Shown: positions 9,601 to 16,363 of the stretch, piece by piece
Numbering within the stretch: position 1 is the first letter of the stretch
Layout of the letters: every line of letters begins with the position of its first letter
Source of the DNA: Sphingomonadaceae bacterium
GTDB lineage: Bacteria; Pseudomonadota; Alphaproteobacteria; Sphingomonadales; Sphingomonadaceae
Length of the DNA: 62,517 nucleotides
Direction of reading: 5' to 3'
Assembly: GCA_030147805.1 (NCBI GenBank)
Contig: JASBUR010000042.1
Location: forward strand, 1 to 62,517
Position numbers and translations under genes: made by a program
Notes under the pieces: model-generated
What the model saw: the letters and a program-made list of their open reading frames with translations, nothing else
Database searches by the model: none
Told to the model about the DNA's origin: nothing

Positions 9601-9682
9601 GCTGATCGAACGTGCCGACCGGGCGCTCTACGAGGCGAAGCGCACCGGGCGTGACCGCGCGGTGCTCGCCGCGACGGGCTGA
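6644..9682 (+). CDS. Membrane diguanylate cyclase with two-component-regulator propeller sensor
   Basis: 1012 aa from ATG 6644. Residues 1-26 form a signal peptide ('LALLLCGQAAAAAADA'). About residues 30-700 carry repeated propeller blades of the form 'DRRGMIWMGTFGGLVRFDG', then a Y_Y_Y-like domain (about 715-780, 'HRLRGFDDDWVEVPFGTPPA'), a transmembrane helix (about 797-820), a short coiled coil, and a GGDEF domain (about 845-1005). The active site reads GGEEL (near 926), a functional variant, and RPGD five residues before it is an inhibitory I-site. So the protein should make c-di-GMP in response to a periplasmic signal, with product feedback. The ligand is unknown. The upstream in-frame extension is discarded because it lacks a signal sequence and runs over the rfbA promoter. 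Confidence 0.9.
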   Translation: MSSSSLLVRLGLALLLCGQAAAAAADAWRAFDTPLFESVRVADGLPHGTVTSIAQDRRGMIWMGTFGGLVRFDGHRMQVFRQDALDPHQLPDSYVRAIAPLADGRLLIGTNAGGLVVFDPATMRFDRLPVGAGGSAHAKIFALAPARGGGYWAATEGGLDHVDLAARRVRAVAGAPGAAPGLDPRSFAVLEDRRGNLWVGSNAGLLLRRAGARAFAPVAAAGVAGEILRDKIWALHEDRAGRIWVGSGQTGVLFLDAGLQPRLVPGLSGVDGLARRRTVRAFLETDGGANGGAIWAATDGGGVVTWDAATGAAGRIVHDPAMPASLPGDITRALLEDRDGNVWIATEVGAARYNPAGRVVLSMLSSPLNPATLSDPNVHTVWVGPRGRVWLGLGMGRIDILDRERGRIARVRLTGEQAERDVQAFAIGPDGQVWAGSQGVARIDPDSLAVTGSAIPALDSKLILAMAVDGRDMLIGTYDGLFRYGTATRRLDRFVADPADPRSLAGNQVRLITRMPGNEFWFSTITGISVATPGRAGFTPLRNDPRDPHSLPHDYSGSIERDSRGRTWLGTFGGIGILDRATPPYRFTRVTAADGLASEKINALLTEGERAWASTSDGVALIDGKRFGVRNLGPRDGLVIDSYVHRAAAHAPDGALMFGGLGGLTVVRPDAVRPPTARPQLAITNLLVDGAALPFAAIPDAGRTLALAASRRGFRADFALLDYRAPAATRYSHRLRGFDDDWVEVPFGTPPAAAYTNLPSGDYRLELRAETGGLFPQTITLSTPIAVAPHWYETLWFRALCALAAVAAVVAIVALRTRLLRQRARRLEGLVDERTQALRSANDRLAALASTDPLTGIGNRRRFLESATQELDLARRHGLPVSLIIVDLDRFKSINDNYGHPVGDAVLKRAAEATVRACRPGDVVARFGGEELVVLLPETAAAAALAAAEEVRRGLAVPGEFEGQAIAITASAGVAEWRAPDETLASLIERADRALYEAKRTGRDRAVLAATG

Positions 9683-9705
9683 CCCCGCGGCACCGCCGCG
9701 GGGTC
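9681..9705. terminator. Hairpin between convergent GGDEF and universal-stress genes
   Basis: Perfect 10-bp inverted repeat GACCCCGCGG / CCGCGGGGTC with a 5-nt loop, beginning in the stop codon of the cyclase gene and ending 5 nt before the stop of the convergent usp gene. No clear T-run, so a bidirectional terminator is probable but not certain. Confidence 0.55.
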
Positions 9706-9710
9706 GGCCT

Positions 9711-10523
9711 TCAATGCGCGAGGAACAGCGGCGTCGGCGAGCCGCGCAGCATCTCGCGCGTCACCCCGCCGAGAATGAATTCGCGCATCCGGCTGTGGCC
9801 GTAGGCGCCCATCACGACATAGCTCGCGCCGAGACGATCGCGCGCGGCGAGCAGCACGTCGGCGATCGACCCGCGGTCGCGTTCGAGCGTGGTGAGCTCC
9901 GCCTTGATGCCGTGACGCGAGAGATATTCGCAGGCGTCGAGCGGCGGCAGCATGTCCTCGCTGGGCTCGGCGACCGTCGCGATCACCACCGAGGCGGCCA
10001 GCCGCAGCATCGGCAGCGCCGCCTTGAGCGCCGCCGCGGCTTCGGGACTGCCGTTCCAGGCGACGAAGGCCTTGCCGGCGACGTCGAGGCCGCGCGCGGA
10101 GGCGGGCACCACGCAGACCGGCGTCCGCGCGTGGATCGCCACGTCGCCGGCGAGCGGCAAGGGATCGGTCGGCCGCGGCTCGCGCAGCGCCGGGCTCAGG
10201 ATGACGAGGTCGGCCAGGCTCGAGCGGTCGACGATCGTCGCTGCGGGGTCGCCGTCGCCATGCTCGTAGCTCCACGACACGTCCTCGCGCGCCAGACGCG
10301 CTTCGGTTGCCGTGCGAAGCTTGGTCTCCTGCGCGCTGACCGCCTCGATCAGGTCGGGCATCACGAACACGCCGCCGAAGCTGTCGGAGGCGACATAGGC
10401 GGTCAGCGGCGTCACCTGCAGGCAGTTGAGGTGCGCGCCATGCGCGCGCGCCAGATCGAGCGCGACCTGGAAGCGCGCCTCGGCGCCGTCATCGTCGTGG
10501 ATCGGCAGCAGGATGGTCTTCAT
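9711..10523 (-). CDS. Universal stress protein, tandem UspA domains
   Basis: 270 aa cytoplasmic protein with two Usp domains (about 1-140 and 150-270). 'MKTILLPIHDDDGAEARFQVALDLAR' opens domain 1 and 'KAFVAWNGSPEAAAALKAALP' domain 2. The ATP-binding pattern G-x2-G-x9-G is clear only in domain 2 ('GAYGHSRMREFILGG'). Proteins of this kind are induced by low oxygen and other stress. A perfect FNR-type box at 10599-10612 would place transcription near 10564, about 41 nt before the start, so FnrL control is likely. Confidence 0.88.
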   Translation of the reverse strand: MKTILLPIHDDDGAEARFQVALDLARAHGAHLNCLQVTPLTAYVASDSFGGVFVMPDLIEAVSAQETKLRTATEARLAREDVSWSYEHGDGDPAATIVDRSSLADLVILSPALREPRPTDPLPLAGDVAIHARTPVCVVPASARGLDVAGKAFVAWNGSPEAAAALKAALPMLRLAASVVIATVAEPSEDMLPPLDACEYLSRHGIKAELTTLERDRGSIADVLLAARDRLGASYVVMGAYGHSRMREFILGGVTREMLRGSPTPLFLAH

Positions 10524-10598
10524 AGCGTGTCTCCCGAGCGGCTCGGTCCCTTCGCCGTCCGCTGCAGCCTCAATCTAGCGAGTCGGGCCGGGGCCGCC

Positions 10599-10612
10599 TT
10601 GATACCGATCAA
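10599..10612 (-). promoter_or_regulatory. FNR-type box upstream of usp
   Basis: TTGATACCGATCAA matches TTGAT-N4-ATCAA perfectly. It overlaps the stop codon of the MgtC-like gene and is centred about 82 nt upstream of the usp start, which fits a class II site at -41.5 with a 41-nt leader. Confidence 0.75.
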
Positions 10613-11895
10613 AGCCTCAGCGCGGCGATGGCGAGGAACAGCAGCATCGCGGCACCGCTCGCCAGCAGCGGCGCTGCGGCGCGCAGGCCGGGCCGTCCAC
10701 CGACCATCGAGATGACGATCACCGCCTTGAACAGCGTGTTGAGCAGGATCGGCACCGCGAGAACGAGGCCGCCGAGCCAGGCGGCGATCGTGCCGTCGGG
10801 AAGTCCGCCGAGCGTGACGATGGCGGCGTCGACGTCGAAGCTGCCGGTGATGGCGAGCAGCGCCGCGATGCCGACGTCGCCGAAGCGCGCCTCGGTCCAG
10901 CGCGTCGCCAGCGCCAGCGCGCCGACCAGCAGCGCGAAACCGAGCGCCGGGAGCAGCTCGAAGGGGTTGTGCGGGACGAACGGCGTCGACGCGCCGGGGG
11001 CGCCCCGGCCATCGCGCCGCAGCAGCCACAGGCAGGCCGCCAGCGCCACCAGCCCGGCCGGCGCCGCGACGAACGCCAGCGCCGGCAGCGCGAAGGCCGC
11101 CAGCGCCGCGGTCAGCAGCAGGACGCGAACGAACATCGTCGCCGACGCCACCGCGATGCCCGCGGCGAGCAGCGAGGCCGGCGCGTCGCCAAGCTTCAAC
11201 CGGCGCGCCAGCACCGCGATCACCGCCGTCGACGAATACATGCCGCCGATCGCCGCCGTTGCGAGGATGCCGCGCCGGGCCCCGAAGGTGCGGCTGGCGA
11301 TGTAGCCGGCGAAGGAGAAGCCGGTGACGAGCACCACCACCAGCCACAGCTCGCGCGGATTCCAGGCGTCGTAGGGGCCGAAGCGGCGGTTCGGAAGCAG
11401 CGGCAGCACCGCCGCGGTGATGAGCGCGAAGCGCGCCGTCGCCTGGACGTCGGTTTCGTTGAGCCGCGCGATCCAGCCGTGCAGCTGGGTGCGCAGCGAC
11501 AGGACGAGCATCGCCACCGTCGCGACGAGCACGGCGGCCTTGGGGTAGCCATTGGTGGCGAGAATGCCGAGGCAGAGCGTCAGCAGCGCCGCGATCGTCG
11601 AGGTCGCGCTGACATTGCCGTCGACGCGCATGTCGCGCAGATAGCCGGCGACGAGCGCCGCCGCCGCGGCGGCCAGCACGATCGCGGCGAGCAGCGGGTG
11701 GACGTTCAGCCCGAGCGTGCCGATCACGCCGCCGAGCAGCCCGAGCAGCCCGAAGGTGCGCAGGCCGGCGACGCGGCGCCCGGCGCCTTCGCCGCGGGCG
11801 CTCCAGCCGCGCTCGATGCCGATCAGCAGGCCGACCGCGAGCGCCAGCCCCAGCCGGCCGAAGAGCACGCCGGTCTCGCCGAAAGCGCTTTCCAT
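10609..11895 (-). CDS. MgtC/SapB family membrane protein with DUF4010 domain
   Basis: 428 aa, almost entirely hydrophobic, with roughly a dozen membrane helices. The MgtC/SapB-like N-terminus ('FGRLGLALAVGLLIGIERGW', 'GLRTFGLLGLLGG') is followed by a DUF4010-type half ('PNRRFGPYDAWNPRELWLVVVLVTGFSFAGYIASR', 'GMYSSTAVIAVLARR'). Function of the family is not settled; MgtC proteins help survival under Mg limitation or acid. It lies upstream of usp on the same strand and has its own FNR-type box at 11964-11977 shared with the divergent DUF1003 gene. Confidence 0.85.
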   Translation of the reverse strand: MESAFGETGVLFGRLGLALAVGLLIGIERGWSARGEGAGRRVAGLRTFGLLGLLGGVIGTLGLNVHPLLAAIVLAAAAAALVAGYLRDMRVDGNVSATSTIAALLTLCLGILATNGYPKAAVLVATVAMLVLSLRTQLHGWIARLNETDVQATARFALITAAVLPLLPNRRFGPYDAWNPRELWLVVVLVTGFSFAGYIASRTFGARRGILATAAIGGMYSSTAVIAVLARRLKLGDAPASLLAAGIAVASATMFVRVLLLTAALAAFALPALAFVAAPAGLVALAACLWLLRRDGRGAPGASTPFVPHNPFELLPALGFALLVGALALATRWTEARFGDVGIAALLAITGSFDVDAAIVTLGGLPDGTIAAWLGGLVLAVPILLNTLFKAVIVISMVGGRPGLRAAAPLLASGAAMLLFLAIAALRL

Positions 11896-11963
11896 CGGGA
11901 CCTGCCTTCCGTTCCCCGCCGCGACCCCCTTCCTCTGCCTAACGGATGCCCACCCGCAAGCCT

Positions 11964-11977
11964 TTGATCGCGATCAA
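11964..11977. promoter_or_regulatory. FNR-type box between divergent MgtC-like and DUF1003 genes
   Basis: TTGATCGCGATCAA is a perfect, fully palindromic TTGAT-N4-ATCAA. At -41.5 it would give start sites near 11929 (MgtC side, 34-nt leader) and 12012 (DUF1003 side, just before its Shine-Dalgarno), so one box could serve both genes. Confidence 0.78.
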
Positions 11978-12037
11978 CGGTAGAGTCGCCGCGGCGCGCT
12001 AAGCCGCGGGCACCGCCGGTGGAGGAGGGATGTGCGA

Positions 12038-12547
12038 ATGACGGATCCACAGATCGATATCTTCGAGCTTGCCGAGCGCGTGCTCGCCACCGACCTCGGC
12101 GGCCTGCCGCCGCGCGAACGGCGCGTCGTCGAGCGCGCCGCGCGGCGCCAGACGGTGACGCGACCGACGCATCGCCAGTTCGAAAGCTCGCTGAGCTTCG
12201 GCCAGCAGCTGGCCGACCGCGTCGCCGCGGTCGGCGGCTCGTGGCGCTTCATCATCTTCTTCGCCCTGTTCCTCGCCGCCTGGGCGGCGACCAACAGCCT
12301 GTTCCTCGTGCGGCCGCTCGATCCCTATCCCTTCATCTTCCTCAACCTGCTGCTGTCGATGCTCGCGGCGATCCAGGCGCCGGTGATCATGATGAGCCAG
12401 AACCGCCAGGCGGCGCGCGACCGGCTTCAGGCGCAGCAGGACTTCGAGATCAACCTCAAGGCCGAGCTCGAGATCCTCATGCTCCACGAGAAGGTCGACC
12501 GGCTGCTGGCGATCGTCGACCCGTCGGCGGCCGCGCGGGACGGCTAG
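12038..12547 (+). CDS. DUF1003 domain membrane protein
   Basis: 169 aa. Residues about 45-130 match the DUF1003 pattern: 'LSFGQQLADRVAAVGGSWRFIIFFALFLAAWAATNS' (helix 1), 'DPYPFIFLNLLLSMLAAIQAPVIMMSQNRQAARDR' (helix 2), then a charged C-terminal helix ('INLKAELEILMLHEKVDRLL'). Two membrane helices; function unknown. ATG 12038 is preferred over the GTG at 12032 because GGAGGAGGG (12021-12029) is 8 nt from it but only 2 nt from the GTG. Divergent from the MgtC-like gene with a shared FNR-type box. Confidence 0.87.
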   Translation: MTDPQIDIFELAERVLATDLGGLPPRERRVVERAARRQTVTRPTHRQFESSLSFGQQLADRVAAVGGSWRFIIFFALFLAAWAATNSLFLVRPLDPYPFIFLNLLLSMLAAIQAPVIMMSQNRQAARDRLQAQQDFEINLKAELEILMLHEKVDRLLAIVDPSAAARDG

Positions 12548-14172
12548 CGCGCGCGTCGCCGCCTCGCTGCGTCGCCGCGATGGTCGCGATAGTCGGCGAG
12601 GACGGCGCGCATGCGGCCGATCGCCTGCCGCCGCGCCTCGGCATCCTCGATCGCCTGCAACTCGCCCTTCAGATTGGCGGCAAGGTCGGCATAGTCGTTC
12701 TGCCAGTCGCGCTCGACCGCGCGCTGCAGATCGACGCGCCCGGTCGCCAGCCGCTTCGCGCGCTGGCCGGCGGCCAGCGCGTAGCGCTCGCCGATCTCGG
12801 GCTGGACCACGGCGCCGGCGCTTCCCGGTGGCAGCGCCGCGGCGAGCGACTCGATCGGGGCCGGCTCGCCATGCGTCAGGAACAGGCTGCCGGCGATCAG
12901 GCGTCGCGCCGCGATCCAGGCGAGGAGTTCGCTGCGGTCGGCATGCGCCGAATAGCTGTCGAGGCGCCGGATCTGGGCGCGGACCGCGACCTCGCGTCCT
13001 GACAGCCGCACCCGCTTGGCGCCCTCGAGGATCGTGCGGCCGAGCGTGCCGGCGGCCTGGTAGCCGACGAACAGGATCGTCGATTCGCGGCGCGGCAGAT
13101 TGTGCAGCAGGTGATGGCGGATGCGCCCCGCCTCGCACATGCCCGACGCGGCCATGATCACCGCGCCCGACAGGTCGTTGAGACGCATCGACTGTTGCGC
13201 GTCCTCGACGAAGCGGAAGGCGGGATGGCGGAAGACGTCGCGTGCGTGCCGGCTGGCGCCCATGTCCTCGAGCTCGTCGGCGTGCGCGGCGAAGACGCGC
13301 GTCACGCGGCTCGCCAGCGGCGAGTCGATGAACACGTCGGTGTTCGTCAGCCGCCCGGCGTCGAGCAGCATCGCGATGTCGAGCAGCAGCTCCTGCGTGC
13401 GTTCGACGGCGAACACCGGGATGACGAGGTTGCCGCCGCCGTCGAGCGCGGTGCGGATCTCGCGTTCGAGCAGGCCGCGGCGGGCCTCGAGCGTCACCGC
13501 CTCGCGCTCGCGGTCGCCATAGGTCGATTCGCAGAAGACATGGTCGAAGCCGCCGGGCCCGCCGGGATCGGGGTGGAAGGCCTTGTTCTCCGGCCCGATG
13601 TCGCCCGAGAACAGCAGATGGCTGTCGCCGACGCGCAGCTCGACCGACGCCGAGCCGAGGATGTGCCCGGCGTTCCATAGCCGCGCCCGGACGCCGGGGA
13701 CCGGCTCGAACCAGCTTTCGAGCGCGACGGGCCGCGCCAGTTCGGCGGCGGCGACGGCATCGGCCTCGGTGTAGATCGGCGCCGCCGCCGGGCGGTCGCG
13801 GCGGTCGGGCCGGCGGTTGCGCCGCGCCGCCTCGAACTCCTGGATCCGGCCGGCGTCGGGCAGCATGTGGCGCAGCAGGTCGGCGGTCGCCTCGGTGCAC
13901 CAGATCGGCCCCTTGTAGCCCTCCGCCGCGAGCCGCGGCAGCAGGCCGCTGTGATCGATGTGCGCGTGCGTCAGCAGCACGGCGTCGATAGCGCGCGGAT
14001 CGAAGGGCAGCGGCTCGCGGTTGAGCGCCTCGAGCGTCCGCGTCCCCTGGAACAGCCCGCAATCGACGAGCAGGCGGCGGCCGGCGTGCGCCAGTTCGAA
14101 GCAGGAGCCGGTGACGGTGCGCGCCGCGCCGTGGAGGCTGACCGTCGGCGCGTTCGATCCGTCGCTGCTCAT
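12544..14172 (-). CDS. MBL-fold/beta-CASP hydrolase (RNA-processing type)
   Basis: 542 aa metallo-beta-lactamase with beta-CASP insert, related to CPSF73/RNase J-like nucleases. 'LTHAHIDHSGLLPRLAAEGY' (near residue 67) is the zinc-binding HxHxDH, 'DSHLLFSGDIG' supplies another ligand, 'DVFIDSPLA' starts the beta-CASP part, and 'AASGMCEAGRIRHHLLHNLPRRESTILFVGYQ' plus 'HADRSELLAWI' are characteristic. Start 14172 chosen over a longer frame because GAAGGGA lies 6 nt upstream and it overlaps the preceding oxidoreductase stop by 4 nt. Likely cut from the same FNR-controlled transcript; the RNA target is unknown. Its 3' end overlaps the convergent DUF1003 gene by 4 nt. Confidence 0.9.
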   Translation of the reverse strand: MSSDGSNAPTVSLHGAARTVTGSCFELAHAGRRLLVDCGLFQGTRTLEALNREPLPFDPRAIDAVLLTHAHIDHSGLLPRLAAEGYKGPIWCTEATADLLRHMLPDAGRIQEFEAARRNRRPDRRDRPAAAPIYTEADAVAAAELARPVALESWFEPVPGVRARLWNAGHILGSASVELRVGDSHLLFSGDIGPENKAFHPDPGGPGGFDHVFCESTYGDREREAVTLEARRGLLEREIRTALDGGGNLVIPVFAVERTQELLLDIAMLLDAGRLTNTDVFIDSPLASRVTRVFAAHADELEDMGASRHARDVFRHPAFRFVEDAQQSMRLNDLSGAVIMAASGMCEAGRIRHHLLHNLPRRESTILFVGYQAAGTLGRTILEGAKRVRLSGREVAVRAQIRRLDSYSAHADRSELLAWIAARRLIAGSLFLTHGEPAPIESLAAALPPGSAGAVVQPEIGERYALAAGQRAKRLATGRVDLQRAVERDWQNDYADLAANLKGELQAIEDAEARRQAIGRMRAVLADYRDHRGDAARRRRAR

Positions 14173-14753
14173 CCATAGTCCCTTCCGCCGCGAGCATACA
14201 TGCGCGACAGCCATCGTTCACGCGCCTTGGCGTTGCCCTCGACGCTGCCGATCACCGTCGCATGCACCGGCGCGATTCCGACGAGATTGAGGATATTGCG
14301 CTTGAGGCTGCGCAGGCTGTGCGCGCCGTACCAGGCGCGATAGATGAACGACGGCATGCCCATCGTCACCACGACGTCGGCGCTCCGGCCCGCCAGCAGC
14401 TTTTCGGGCAGCCCGCTCTTGCAGTAGCGCAGCGCGAAGCCGGGGCGCATGACCTGCTCGAGAAACGCCTTGAACAGCGCCGGCACGTCGCCGAGCCACA
14501 ACGGGTAGAAGATGGCGATATGCTCGGCCCAGGCGATGTCGTCCTGCGCCCAGGCGATGACGGGCGGCGGCGTGCCTTCGAGCCAGTCGCGCTGGCCGCG
14601 CAGCAGCGGGAAGTCGAGGTCGGCGATGGTGAGCACGCGAACATGCCGTCCCGCCGCGCGCGCGCCGTCGGCATAGGCGGCGGCGAGCGCATGGCCGAAG
14701 CGCGACCGGTCGGGGTCGGGATGGCCGACGATGAGCGTGACGCGTTCGGTCAT
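14169..14753 (-). CDS. NAD(P)H-dependent oxidoreductase, flavodoxin-like fold (KefF/MdaB type)
   Basis: 194 aa flavoprotein. 'VTLIVGHPDPDRSRFGHALAAAYADGARAAG' is the FMN-binding start; 'ADLDFPLLRG', 'HIAIFYPLWLGDVPALFKAFLEQVMRPGFA' and 'VVTMGMPSFIYRAWYGAHSLRSL' are typical of two-electron quinone reductases. Such enzymes reduce quinones or act with K+ efflux systems; the substrate is not evident. First gene of a two-gene unit with the beta-CASP hydrolase, preceded by an FNR-type box at 14829-14842 (leader about 41 nt). Confidence 0.88.
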   Translation of the reverse strand: MTERVTLIVGHPDPDRSRFGHALAAAYADGARAAGRHVRVLTIADLDFPLLRGQRDWLEGTPPPVIAWAQDDIAWAEHIAIFYPLWLGDVPALFKAFLEQVMRPGFALRYCKSGLPEKLLAGRSADVVVTMGMPSFIYRAWYGAHSLRSLKRNILNLVGIAPVHATVIGSVEGNAKARERWLSRMYARGGRDYG

Positions 14754-14828
14754 GAGCGCTTCCCTTCGGACGGCGGCCGGCGTTTCCCGATCGCCGGCCG
14801 CTTGTGCGCCGCCGGCGCGCGGGCGGCA

Positions 14829-14842
14829 TTGATGCCGATCAA
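14829..14842. promoter_or_regulatory. FNR-type box between divergent oxidoreductase and L,D-transpeptidase genes
   Basis: TTGATGCCGATCAA, a perfect TTGAT-N4-ATCAA. At -41.5 it predicts start sites near 14794 (41-nt leader to the oxidoreductase) and 14877 (26-nt leader to the GTG at 14903), so it can serve both directions. Confidence 0.76.
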
Positions 14843-14902
14843 AGCGCGGCGCGGTGCCGCTGCGCTAGCGTGGTTTCCAGCGTCGAGGTGGGAGTGGTGC
14901 GC

Positions 14903-16135
14903 GTGTCTTCATCGAAGCGAGTAACCGACGTCCGCCGGCGCATCGCCGCGGCGGCCCTGCTGGCGGTCGCGCTGGCCGGCGGGGCGCCGGCCCCCGGGCT
15001 GCACTGGACGCCGCGCGACGCGCACGCGCTCGTCGAGGTGATCGACAGGGCCGCGGCGCAGGGGCTCGACCCCGCCGCCTATGCGCCCGAGGCCGTCGAG
15101 CGCGCGGCGATCGCGGATGACCCGGCGCGGCTCGACGCGGTCGCGACCGCCGCGGCGCTCGAGCTCGCCGGCGACTATGCGGCGGGGCGCGTGCCCGCCG
15201 GCCAGCGCGTCGGCTGGCACATCGTCGGGCCCGCGCGGTCGGAGCCGGCGCTGCGCGCGGCGATCGCCGGCGGGCTGGAGGCCGGGCGGCTCGACGCGGC
15301 GTTCGAGGCGCTGCTGCCGACGCATCCGGACTATCGCGCGCTGCGCGCGGCGCTGGCGCAGACGCCGCCCGACGACGTCGCGCGGCGCCGGCAGCTGCGC
15401 GCCAATCTCGAACGCTGGCGCTGGATGCCGCGCGAGCTCGGGCCGCGGCACGTGCTCGTCAACGTCCCGGCCTTCGCGCTGAAGCTGGTCCGCGACGGCC
15501 AGGTGCTCGAGGAGCGGCCGGTGATCGTCGGCAAGCGGTCGACGCCGACGCCGCAATTCGCGACGCAGATCGGTGGCGTCATCCTCAACCCCTGGTGGGA
15601 CGTGCCCAAGAGCATCGTCGCCGAAAGCGTCGGCAGCCTGCTGCGCCGCCATCCGGCGCGCGCCGCGGCGCAGGGCTATGTCGTGCAGCGCAACGCCGAC
15701 GGCACGACGCGGGTGCGCCAGAAGCCCGGGCCGCAGAATGCGCTCGGGCAGATGAAGCTGTTCATGCCCAATCCCTTCTCGGTCTACCTCCACGACACGC
15801 CGGCGCGCGGCAGGTTCGACGCGGCGGAGCGCGCCTTCAGCCATGGCTGCATTCGCGTGAAGGGCGCGGTCGATTTCGCGGCGCTGCTGCTCGAGGAGGA
15901 GCCGGCGTGGAACCGGGCGCAGATCGACCAGGTGCTGGCGTCGGGCGAGACCACCAAGGTCACGCTGTCGCGCAGCCTGCCGGTCTACGTCGCCTATTTC
16001 ACCGTCGCGACGCGCGACGGCGCGCTGGCCTATTTCGGCGATCCCTACCGCCGCGATGCCGGGGTGCTGAGCCGGCTCGACCGGCACGCCGCCGTCGCGA
16101 TGGCCGGTCGCGCGCCCGACAACTGCCCGGCGTAG
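14903..16135 (+). CDS. L,D-transpeptidase (YcbB/LdtD-like)
   Basis: About 410 aa. An N-terminal hydrophobic export signal ('IAAAALLAVALAGGAPAPG') is followed by a peptidoglycan-binding/scaffold part, then the YkuD catalytic domain: 'LVNVPAFALKLVRDGQVLEERPVIVGKRSTPTPQFATQI', 'LNPWWDVPKSIVAE', 'QMKLFMPNPFSVYLHDTP' and 'FSHGCIRVKGAVDFA', with catalytic Cys near residue 316. It forms 3-3 peptidoglycan crosslinks in the periplasm. No ATG is in the right place; GTG 14903 is preferred because GGGAG is 8 nt upstream and the FNR-box geometry gives a normal leader; GTG 14894 or 14897 are alternatives. Confidence 0.88.
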   Translation: MSSSKRVTDVRRRIAAAALLAVALAGGAPAPGLHWTPRDAHALVEVIDRAAAQGLDPAAYAPEAVERAAIADDPARLDAVATAAALELAGDYAAGRVPAGQRVGWHIVGPARSEPALRAAIAGGLEAGRLDAAFEALLPTHPDYRALRAALAQTPPDDVARRRQLRANLERWRWMPRELGPRHVLVNVPAFALKLVRDGQVLEERPVIVGKRSTPTPQFATQIGGVILNPWWDVPKSIVAESVGSLLRRHPARAAAQGYVVQRNADGTTRVRQKPGPQNALGQMKLFMPNPFSVYLHDTPARGRFDAAERAFSHGCIRVKGAVDFAALLLEEEPAWNRAQIDQVLASGETTKVTLSRSLPVYVAYFTVATRDGALAYFGDPYRRDAGVLSRLDRHAAVAMAGRAPDNCPA

Positions 16136-16139
16136 AACC

Positions 16140-16361
16140 CTAGGCGTCGGGCCGGGCGCGGGCGCGCGTCCGCGACGTGTCGCACCAGAGATGCGCGCAG
16201 CCGCGCGGCTCGCGCCGCGCCGGCAGCGGCGCGCCGCCGGCATCGACACGGACGAGGCGAAGGCCCTGCGCGGTGCAGATGGTGGTGACGCGGCCGGCGG
16301 CGGGCGCTGCCAGCGGCTGGAGCGGCAGCGTCGCCGCGAAGACGATCGCGAGCAGCCGCAC
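16140..16361 (-). CDS. Small secreted protein of unknown function
   Basis: 73 aa from a GTG. The first 22 or so residues form a signal peptide ('LLAIVFAATLPLQPLAAPAAG'); the mature part contains 'TTICTAQGLRLVRVDAGG' and a C-terminal 'RGCAHLWCDTS' with a CxxxxC pair. The pattern is reminiscent of short metal-related exported proteins (DUF2946-like), but I do not recognise it firmly. It starts 2 nt after the hemN stop on the same strand and so probably rides on the hemN transcript. Confidence 0.6.
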   Translation of the reverse strand: MRLLAIVFAATLPLQPLAAPAAGRVTTICTAQGLRLVRVDAGGAPLPARREPRGCAHLWCDTSRTRARARPDA

Positions 16362-16363
16362 GG

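Noticed and set aside
12032..12040. GTG start for the DUF1003 gene
   Set aside because: Only 2 nt from the Shine-Dalgarno; the ATG two codons later has ideal spacing.
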